DNA of 59,465 nt from Planctomycetaceae bacterium (GTDB lineage Bacteria; Planctomycetota; Planctomycetia; Planctomycetales; Planctomycetaceae): contig JAKFWA010000113.1 of the NCBI GenBank assembly GCA_021732995.1, positions 1 to 59,465 on the forward strand. Direction: 5' to 3'. Positions 52,641-59,465 of the stretch are shown piece by piece. The notes below the pieces were generated by a model. That model saw nothing but the letters and a program-made list of their open reading frames with translations, was not told the origin of the DNA and searched no databases. Position numbers and translations under genes: made by a program. Position 1 is the stretch's first letter; every line of letters starts with the position of its first letter.

Positions 52641-55600
52641 TTACAAGGCATCAATCCAAGACGGTAAGAACGCAAACACGTTGGAGGCCGTGGTGTCTTC
52701 CGGGCCGACGACTTTGATGTCGACAGGGTCTTCTTCGAGCACATCAGTGGCGTTGCCACCGTCCAGCGAGTCGGTTCCATCACTCCCGGCCACAGTCGAG
52801 TCGTTACGGCTCCCACCGATCAGGAAGTCAGCCTCCCGGCCGCCCACCAAGGTATCGTTGCCACCCCCGCCAATCAGGATAACCGGCACAAAAACCAGCT
52901 CTGCATCGAGCTTGTTGGCCCCCGCTCCGCCGATCATCACAAAGTGTTCGACGTTCGTCGGTATGTCGATGCCCGTGATGGTTGATTCAACATTCAGTCC
53001 AAACGCGACGAAGTCTGTGTCGGCTTTCTCATAGAAGTAGTCGTTTCCGGCACCTCCTTCGATGACGTCGGAGCTGGCACCACTCGACAAGACGTCGTCG
53101 CCATCACCGCCATTCAAGATGTCGGGCTTCGAACCACCCAGCAGCGTGTCGTTACCGAGATCACCGATAAGGAGAACAGGCAGGTTTGCGTTCCTTGCAT
53201 CGAAGAAGTTGGCCGCAACCCCTCCGGTGAGATTGATGCGTTCCACGTTCGTGATCGCATCGGTTCCCATATTGAGAGCCGTGATCGAACTGGCTGCTGC
53301 GGTACCGGCGATCGTCACGTTGGTGTCGAGCACTTCGTTGATCCGGTCGGCATCCGCTCCACCATCGATGGAATCGCTGCCTGCCTCGCCGCGTAAATCA
53401 TCAGCACCGGCTCCTCCGGTCAGCATGTCATTTCCGATGCCGCCGAAAAGTGTGTCCACTCCGATTCCGCCGTTGAGCACATCGTCGTTTTGCAGACCAA
53501 GGAGTCGGTCATCCCCCGCATCACCGTTGAGAGTGTCGTTAGCCGTGCTGCCTTGCAGGATGTCGTTGCCATCTCCGCCGTTGAGTAATCCGGGATCTGT
53601 CTGGCCGCTCAGAAAATCGTTGTCCGAGCCCCCATTCAACGTATCTCGGCCCGCTCCGCCCACGAGCACATCGTTGCCACCATCTCCCGATACCAGATCG
53701 TCACCATTCTGGCCGCTGACGTTGTCGAAGCCGTCGCCCCCGCTGATTGTGTCGTTCCCACTTCCTGAGAAAACAACATCAGCTCCACCTAACCCGTTGA
53801 TTACATCAGCCCCCGTCAGCGTGATAATCATGTCGGGACCGGGTGAACCGATGATTGTATCGCTCTGACCGTTGCCGCTGATGGTGGCACCGAGACTGGC
53901 TGTGAACCCACTGAGATCAATCCTGTTGCGGCTCAGTCCACCACCGATGTCAGCAAGTTCGAACGCGGTGAGCTTGTCTGTAACGGTCGCCTGACCGTTT
54001 CCTGCAGCTAAGACAGTGCTATTGGTGAGCGTGATGTTCTGGTCGAAGGCTTCCTTCAACAGATCGTTGCCAGCACCGCCTAGCAGGAAGTCAGCTCCAG
54101 CCCCGCCTGTCACCGTGTCATTGCCACCTTGGCCATCAAGGGAGTCAGCCTGATTACCCCCGAGCATCACATCGTTCCCGCCCCCGCCGAACAGCGTGAC
54201 TGGTAAACCGGCCAACGATGCGTCCATCCGGTTAGGACTTCCTCCGCCAAGAAGCAGGCCTTTCTCAAAACCGCTGAGTGAGTCGAGGACGGTGTTGCCG
54301 TTAGTTTCAACCGTTAATTTCGACTGCGTCAGGGTCAGGTCAGCGTTGAAGATCTCGAACAGAAGATCGAGCCCACCGGCTCCAGCGTCTAAGGAATCCT
54401 GCCCAAAGCCGCCGGTCAGCGTGTCATCACCGTTGCCGCCGCTGAGCTGATCGTTTGCAGTACCGCCCGCCAGTGAATCGTTACCCTCGCCACCATTCAC
54501 GGTGACCGGTAACCCCGCCAACGACGCATCGAAGCGATCTGCCTGTGGGCTCAGTGTGGCGTGCAGGCCAGCCGTTACAGCCGAGATCGGGAAGCGGAAC
54601 TCAGTTGTCGCCACATTGCCCGTTCGCGAGCTAACCACAAACTCCTGCGTACCGGCGTCTCGCGTGACCACTATGTCTACTGCGGCGCCTTGCGGTGCCC
54701 TGATCTCGATTCTGTCGCTCGTCAGCGTTGCCGTAAACAAAGCGGGAATCTCCAACAGCAGCTTCGCCGGACCTTGAGTGAAAACCTGGAATTGTGTGCC
54801 TTCGACTGACTCATTCGTTCCCTGAGACCAGTTAGTGCCTATGTCGATGGTGTCTTCGCTATCACGGCGAATCGTCAACGTATTCGCAGTATGGGCCGGG
54901 TTAGAACCCGCGGTGATTTTCAACACTTCAAGCAAGTCGAGCGTCAGCGAGTTCGCTCCTCTATCGCGTAGATCAATCGTCTCGATGCTGGTCAGTCTGT
55001 TATCAGCCAGCGTTGTCAAATCGAGAACGATGTCCGAACCATCGATCCGCAAGGTGTCGGCGCCGTTTCCACCATCCAGCCGCTGAAAGGTGGTATCAGC
55101 AATCGAGAGGAGATCGTTGCCCTCGCCACCATACAGAACGTCCGAGCCACCATTGCCGATCAGCGTGTCGTTGCCGCTCGCTCCATTGATGACGTTGGTC
55201 GAACTGTCACCAGTCAGCATTTCACCTGCCGACGTTCCCAAATGCTGCACCGAACTCGTAAAGGTGTCGCTGCCGAAGATCAGATAGCTTTCGCCTGCAT
55301 TCAACACGCCGTTCGCTGCCGCGTCACCGTACGACGCCCCAATCAAAAAATCGTCAAAGCCGTCGCCATTTACATCTCCAGAACCGCTGACTGACAAACC
55401 ACTCCAGTCGTCTTCATCCACGCCGAAAAGCACAATTCCAGCCGGTCCCAAGTCGGACAATTCGATCGATGCAGGCAACGAATTTCCGCCGAAGATCAGG
55501 TAACTTTCGCCTGCCGCCGTTTTGAGATTATCCGCACCACTGGCGCCGTAAGCCCCAACCAGCAGGTCATCGAACCCATCGCCGTTGATATCGCCAGCAC

Positions 55601-56888
55601 TGCTCACAGACCGACCACTTCGATCAAGTCTGTCCCTACCATAGAGGGTGATCCCAACTGCGCTGAGGTTGGCGAGATCAATGATTTCCGGCAGCACGGC
55701 GCCGCCGAAGATCACGTGGCTCCGACCCGCATATGACGTCTCTCCATTTTGACTAGCAGAGAGAAAGGCGCCGATCAGAAAATCGTCAAAGCCGTCGCCG
55801 TTCACGTCCCCCGCAGCGTTTACTGAGGTACCAGTGAGGTCATTAAAGTCTGCACCCGAGATCTTAATTCCGGCGGCACCCAGCGTGGAAAGATCGAGCG
55901 ATGCAGGCAGTGAGGAGCCACCGAATACCAAGTAGCCCTCACCTGAATCTCTTCTACCGGTCCCATCCGCATCAGCAAAATAGGCACCGATTAGGATGTC
56001 ATCGAAGCCATCGCCATTTACATCCCCGGCACGACTCACTGCGCGGCCGGAACTATCTCCATCGCCAGATCCAAATAGGGTTATTCCCGCTGTCCCCAAA
56101 TTGGCGAGATGAATCGACGTCGGCATCGAAGCACTACCGAAGATCACGTAGCTCTCGCCTGCCCCCATTCTGGCATTGTCTATGGAATCGGCGTGCATGG
56201 CTCCGATCAACAGGTCGTCAAACCCGTCTCCATTCACGTCTCCCGCACCGCTCACAGCACTGCCGCTACTATCTTGGACATCTACGCCGAAGATCGTGAC
56301 CCCAGAAGCACCCAGACTTCCCAAGTCGAACGTCGAGGGCAGCATAGGACTACCGAAGACCAAGTAACTTTCACCTGCATTGTATTTGCCGTTCCCAAAT
56401 CCGTCGCCGCCTTGGGCTCCGATCAGCACGTCGCCGAAGCCGTCACCGTTCACATCGCCCGCGCTGCTCACCGAAAGTCCGCTTAAGTCACTCGTTCCCG
56501 CCCCTCTGAAGGTAACGTCAGGAGCGATTGTTGAAGTCAACTCGGGTCGGCCAAAGATCAGGTAACTCTCCCCTGCCTCCGACCTGGTGCTACCATACAC
56601 ATCGGCCCCAAACGCACCTATGAGGACATCGTCAAAGCCATCCCCATTCACATCCCCTGCACTGCTAACAGAACGACCGCTTGTGTCGCCCGATGCTGCC
56701 CCAAAGATGATCGATCCGGCGGAGCCGAGATTGCCTAGGTCGATCGTGGTTAAGACGGTTCGCGATTCGAGGCGCTCAATGGTGCCACCGGTGTGTAGCC
56801 GCCTGCGGCGAGTGTGAACCAGTGAGAAGCCGACGTCCGACAGGAACAAGCCTTGGCGGAGAGATGACAGCCAGTTTTGGAAAATCAT
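52641..56888 (-). CDS. Giant FG-GAP plus RTX-repeat surface protein with planctomycete export motif
   Basis: A 1415-residue protein. Residues about 25-45 are basic and contain I-E-R-L-E-S-R-T-V-L, matching the planctomycete extracellular export motif (R-L-E-x-R-x-L type). Residues about 48-520 hold seven FG-GAP (integrin alpha-type) repeats, each with A-G-D-[VI]-N-G-D-G-F-D-D and calcium-binding Asp/Asn positions. The rest carries many RTX-type nonapeptide blocks (G-G-x-G-N-D-x-L/G-D-G-G-D-D), in about six clusters between beta-rich spacers. Both repeat types bind calcium and usually form rigid surface or extracellular modules. It ends S-W-I-D-A-L without a known sorting motif. Gene is monocistronic. 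Role is probably adhesion or matrix formation. Confidence 0.85.
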   Translation of the reverse strand: MIFQNWLSSLRQGLFLSDVGFSLVHTRRRRLHTGGTIERLESRTVLTTIDLGNLGSAGSIIFGAASGDTSGRSVSSAGDVNGDGFDDVLIGAFGADVYGSTRSEAGESYLIFGRPELTSTIAPDVTFRGAGTSDLSGLSVSSAGDVNGDGFGDVLIGAQGGDGFGNGKYNAGESYLVFGSPMLPSTFDLGSLGASGVTIFGVDVQDSSGSAVSGAGDVNGDGFDDLLIGAMHADSIDNARMGAGESYVIFGSASMPTSIHLANLGTAGITLFGSGDGDSSGRAVSRAGDVNGDGFDDILIGAYFADADGTGRRDSGEGYLVFGGSSLPASLDLSTLGAAGIKISGADFNDLTGTSVNAAGDVNGDGFDDFLIGAFLSASQNGETSYAGRSHVIFGGAVLPEIIDLANLSAVGITLYGRDRLDRSGRSVSSAGDINGDGFDDLLVGAYGASGADNLKTAAGESYLIFGGNSLPASIELSDLGPAGIVLFGVDEDDWSGLSVSGSGDVNGDGFDDFLIGASYGDAAANGVLNAGESYLIFGSDTFTSSVQHLGTSAGEMLTGDSSTNVINGASGNDTLIGNGGSDVLYGGEGNDLLSIADTTFQRLDGGNGADTLRIDGSDIVLDLTTLADNRLTSIETIDLRDRGANSLTLDLLEVLKITAGSNPAHTANTLTIRRDSEDTIDIGTNWSQGTNESVEGTQFQVFTQGPAKLLLEIPALFTATLTSDRIEIRAPQGAAVDIVVTRDAGTQEFVVSSRTGNVATTEFRFPISAVTAGLHATLSPQADRFDASLAGLPVTVNGGEGNDSLAGGTANDQLSGGNGDDTLTGGFGQDSLDAGAGGLDLLFEIFNADLTLTQSKLTVETNGNTVLDSLSGFEKGLLLGGGSPNRMDASLAGLPVTLFGGGGNDVMLGGNQADSLDGQGGNDTVTGGAGADFLLGGAGNDLLKEAFDQNITLTNSTVLAAGNGQATVTDKLTAFELADIGGGLSRNRIDLSGFTASLGATISGNGQSDTIIGSPGPDMIITLTGADVINGLGGADVVFSGSGNDTISGGDGFDNVSGQNGDDLVSGDGGNDVLVGGAGRDTLNGGSDNDFLSGQTDPGLLNGGDGNDILQGSTANDTLNGDAGDDRLLGLQNDDVLNGGIGVDTLFGGIGNDMLTGGAGADDLRGEAGSDSIDGGADADRINEVLDTNVTIAGTAAASSITALNMGTDAITNVERINLTGGVAANFFDARNANLPVLLIGDLGNDTLLGGSKPDILNGGDGDDVLSSGASSDVIEGGAGNDYFYEKADTDFVAFGLNVESTITGIDIPTNVEHFVMIGGAGANKLDAELVFVPVILIGGGGNDTLVGGREADFLIGGSRNDSTVAGSDGTDSLDGGNATDVLEEDPVDIKVVGPEDTTASNVFAFLPSWIDAL

Positions 56889-57287
56889 GTTGCGTCAGTC
56901 GGTCTCAGGCGGGTGTCGGGCGGATTGAATGGTCGTTTGCCAGCGTTATGGACGGGGCGGCATTGTGAAGAGGGGTACAGGCGGTTGCAACACGTTTGCG
57001 TCTCAACCCGACTCCGTGGCTAAGGTTGAGGAGGCGCCCTCTGCTGCTGAGGCGGTCCGCACCCGGAAGCCCCTGACGCTGCAATCAGTGCTTGAAATGA
57101 CAGATGTATTTTGCGGAACGGATCTCGCACGGCGATCACTCCAGATGTCGCAGACGTTGCAATCTCAGCTCTTGCGGAGCGAGGTGAGAACATCGAAGTG
57201 CGTGTGCTTTCGTCAATGCATTAGTTGCCTTAGTGTTCGGGTCCAACGACTTGAACTTTCTCCTACGACTCAGGCAGCACAATCACG
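56889..57287. other. Divergent intergenic region before hsdM
   Basis: A 399-base gap between the surface-protein gene (minus) and hsdM (plus). Promoters for both must lie here. The open frame across the junction is not protein-like. Confidence 0.4.
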
Positions 57288-58844
57288 ATGGCGAAGAAGG
57301 CGAAAGCTGCGGACACGGCGGCCAACATTGGGTTTGAGGCCAAGCTGTGGCTGGCGGCGGACAAACTCCGCAACAACATGGATGCGGCCGAGTACAAGCA
57401 TGTGGTGCTCGGGCTGATCTTCCTGAAGTACATCTCGGATGCCTTTGAAGAGCTGCATCAGAAGCTCATGGCTGGCGCGGGCGAATACGAAGGTTCTGAT
57501 CCTGAAGATCAGGACGAGTACAAGGCTCAGAACGTCTTCTGGGTGCCGCTGGAAGCTCGCTGGAAGACGCTGCAAGACAATGCCAAGCAGCCCACCATCG
57601 GGAAGCTGGTGGATGATGCGATGGTCGCCATCGAACGCGACAACTTGCGACTCAAGGGTATCCTGCCGAAGGACTATGCCCGACCGGCGCTCGACAAGCA
57701 TCGGTTGGGAGAGTTGATCGACCTGATCGGTACGATCGGTCTTGGCGATGCTGAGAACCGATCGAAGGATATCCTGGGTCGGGTTTACGAATACTTCCTC
57801 ACGCAGTTCGCCAGTGCGGAAGGTAAGAACGGCGGTCAGTTCTATACGCCACGCTGCATCGTCCGAGTGTTGGTCGAGATGCTGGCTCCGTACAAGGGGC
57901 GAGTCTACGACCCGTGCTGCGGTTCGGCCGGTATGTTCGTGCAGTCGGAAAAGTTCGTCGAAGAACACGGCGGACGGATTGGTGATATCGCCGTCTACGG
58001 GCAGGAGTCCAACTCGACAACGCGTCGACTGGCGATGATGAACCTGGCAATTCGTGGCATCGAGGGTGATCTCGGAGAGGAGCACGCCGATACGTTTCGG
58101 CGGGATCTGCACAAAGATCTCAAGGCCGACTACGTGTTGGCCAATCCGCCGTTCAATGATTCGGACTGGCATCGCAACGACGAGGATGTGCGCTGGAAGT
58201 ACGGGTTGCCGCCCAAGGGGAATGCGAACTTCGCCTGGGTACAGCACTTCATTCATCACTTATCGCCGAACGGCTTCGCAGGCTTCGTGTTGGCCAACGG
58301 CAGCATGAGCAGCAATCAGTCGGGCGAAGGCGAGATCCGCAAGGCACTCATAGACGCCGATCTGGTGGACTGCATGGTCGCCATGCCGGGTCAGCTCTTC
58401 TACAGCACCCAGATTCCGGTCTGCCTGTGGTTCCTGACCCGGAACAAGACGGATGGCAAGCGTCGGCACCGAAATACAGAGTCGCTTTTTATCGACGCTC
58501 GCAAGCTCGGCACGTTGATTGACCGAGTCCATCGCGAACTGACCGACGCGGACATCGCTCGTATCACCGACACCTACCACGCCTGGCGCGGTGACAAGGG
58601 AGCGGGCAAGTACGCCGACATGGCTGGTTTCTGCAAATCGGCCAAGACCGCCGAGATCGCCGAACACGGCTACGTGCTGACTCCGGGCCGCTATGTCGGT
58701 GCGGAAGAGGTCGAGGACGACGCCGAGCCATTCCCAGAGAAGATGCAGCGGCTCGTGTCCGAGTTGAACTCGCAGTTCGCAGAGTCCGCCAAGCTTGAAG
58801 CCGTCATCAAGGCGAACCTGGAGGGTTTGGGATATGGCGAGTGA
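57288..58844 (+). CDS. hsdM: Type I restriction-modification methyltransferase subunit HsdM
   Basis: A 518-residue N6-adenine DNA methyltransferase. The N-terminal HsdM_N helical domain occupies residues about 15-150, with [20 protein letters not shown]. The catalytic domain has SAM motif [10 protein letters not shown] at residues 207-215, and catalytic motif IV, N286-P-P-F289. With HsdS it methylates both halves of a bipartite site. It overlaps the next gene by 11 bases, indicating translational coupling. HsdR, if present, lies beyond the right edge. Confidence 0.95.
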   Translation: MAKKAKAADTAANIGFEAKLWLAADKLRNNMDAAEYKHVVLGLIFLKYISDAFEELHQKLMAGAGEYEGSDPEDQDEYKAQNVFWVPLEARWKTLQDNAKQPTIGKLVDDAMVAIERDNLRLKGILPKDYARPALDKHRLGELIDLIGTIGLGDAENRSKDILGRVYEYFLTQFASAEGKNGGQFYTPRCIVRVLVEMLAPYKGRVYDPCCGSAGMFVQSEKFVEEHGGRIGDIAVYGQESNSTTRRLAMMNLAIRGIEGDLGEEHADTFRRDLHKDLKADYVLANPPFNDSDWHRNDEDVRWKYGLPPKGNANFAWVQHFIHHLSPNGFAGFVLANGSMSSNQSGEGEIRKALIDADLVDCMVAMPGQLFYSTQIPVCLWFLTRNKTDGKRRHRNTESLFIDARKLGTLIDRVHRELTDADIARITDTYHAWRGDKGAGKYADMAGFCKSAKTAEIAEHGYVLTPGRYVGAEEVEDDAEPFPEKMQRLVSELNSQFAESAKLEAVIKANLEGLGYGE

Positions 58845-59465
58845 AGCGTCAACTACCGATGGCGCAACCTACCCGCGCGGCTTCGCCAAGGTCACCGATT
58901 GGAAATGGCCAATGATTCCGGCTCGCAAACTCGTGACGCTGAATTACGGGCGAGCGCTAAAAGCCGATACAAGGCGTCCCGGCAAAGTGCCCGTGTATGG
59001 CACGAACGGTCAGTGTGGTTGGCATGACGAGCCGCTGGCCAAAGCTCCCGGTTTGATTCTCGGCAGAAAAGGGCAAGGACCGCTCGGCGTCGAATGGTGT
59101 GACAACGACTTCTGGGTCATTGATACCGCTTATTACGCCAGCACGCTCACGCCCGAACTCGACCTGAAATACCTCTACCATCTGGTGAAGTATGTCGGAC
59201 TGAACCATCTCAAGGATGGAACATCGAACCCAACGCTTTCGCGGGACACATTCGGAGCACAGTTGTTCCCGTTCCCTCCACTCGCCGAGCAGCGAGCGAT
59301 CGCGAACGTCCTGGGTGTGCTAGACGACAAGATTGAGTTGAACCGGCGAATGAATGAGACGCTGGAGGGTCTGGCGCGGGCGATCTTCCAGAGTTGGTTC
59401 GTCGATTTCGACCCGGTCCGAGCCAAGCAAGACGGCCAAAACCCACCCGGCCTCGACCCCACCAC
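58834..59465 (+). CDS. hsdS: Type I restriction specificity subunit HsdS, 3' part cut by the window
   Basis: The frame starts at the ATG at 58834 inside the end of hsdM and stays open to the right edge, giving about 210 residues. The first about 150 residues are the start of target-recognition domain 1 ([26 protein letters not shown]). From about residue 150 comes the central conserved region: [14 protein letters not shown], then [15 protein letters not shown] and I-F-Q-S-W-F-V-D-F. HsdS reads the DNA sequence; TRD2 is outside the window, so the target site cannot be inferred. Confidence 0.93.
   Translation, partial: MASEASTTDGATYPRGFAKVTDWKWPMIPARKLVTLNYGRALKADTRRPGKVPVYGTNGQCGWHDEPLAKAPGLILGRKGQGPLGVEWCDNDFWVIDTAYYASTLTPELDLKYLYHLVKYVGLNHLKDGTSNPTLSRDTFGAQLFPFPPLAEQRAIANVLGVLDDKIELNRRMNETLEGLARAIFQSWFVDFDPVRAKQDGQNPPGLDPT

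Noticed and set aside
56929-57417. A 162-residue frame overlapping the start of hsdM
   Set aside because: Composition is not protein-like and it overlaps the well-supported hsdM start.
1-59465. CRISPR array, tRNA, rRNA, prophage or insertion sequence
   Set aside because: I found no regularly spaced direct repeats, cloverleaf-like segment, transposase, integrase or phage structural gene.

Overview
The window looks like a chromosomal segment from a member of the Planctomycetes (phylum Planctomycetota). I infer this from the mixture of lineage-typical genes. There are Tat-exported sugar-metabolism enzymes (a TIM-barrel isomerase, a Gfo/Idh/MocA protein and a mandelate-racemase-family enzyme), a DUF1080 (3-keto-disaccharide hydrolase) protein and an HpnC-type squalene-pathway enzyme. 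A very large cell-surface protein carries the planctomycete R-L-E-x-R-x-x-L export motif. There is also a long DUF4175-like protein and a lineage-style ECF sigma factor. Base composition is moderately high in G+C throughout. I see no rRNA, tRNA, CRISPR array or insertion sequence. Genus and species cannot be named from this sequence.

Layout. 0-9 kb holds a GGS-repeat secreted protein (-), a WecA/TagO-type phosphoglycosyl transferase, HpnC, a TIM-barrel isomerase (-), a Gfo/Idh/MocA protein and a methyltransferase (-). 9.2-14.0 kb is a four-gene run: a MoxR/Mg-chelatase-like AAA+ ATPase, a duplicated-domain protein, an AbiEii-like nucleotidyltransferase and a VWA-domain protein. 14.0-16.8 kb (all -) has a small anchored protein, a DUF417/RclC-like membrane protein and an AraC-family regulator. 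16.9-29.9 kb holds two giants: a DUF4175-like membrane protein with a very long A/Q/N/P-rich coiled-coil region, and a 2253-residue inverse-autotransporter-like beta-barrel plus beta-helix protein carrying about 19 calcium-loop-like motifs. 30.0-35.6 kb has a mandelate-racemase enzyme with a degenerate Gfo/Idh partner, an HU-like protein, an orphan RbsA-like ABC ATPase (-), a CBM9-like protein (-) and a small secreted protein (-).

36.0-42.2 kb is the most notable block. It is a co-directional non-flagellar type III secretion gene set: SctU, a HATPase anti-sigma-like protein, an LcrR-like protein, an LcrG-like protein, two paralogous helical proteins that are likely secreted, an ECF sigma factor, and a YopN/SctW-like gatekeeper. 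The order LcrR, LcrG, then secreted protein(s) parallels the Yersinia/Pseudomonas lcrR-lcrG-lcrV order, even though the proteins are highly diverged. The two secreted-protein genes share a 251-bp stretch with one mismatch, followed by a shared palindromic downstream element, which points to recent duplication or gene conversion.

42.4-46.9 kb contains an unrecognised coiled-coil protein, a DUF1080 protein (-), a two-TM protein (-) and a DegP/HtrA protease (-). 47.3-51.1 kb holds three tandem paralogues of an exported family I cannot name. 51.1-52.6 kb is mostly empty. 52.6-56.9 kb encodes a 1415-residue FG-GAP plus RTX-repeat surface protein (-). The window closes with a type I restriction-modification hsdM and the start of hsdS, cut by the right edge.
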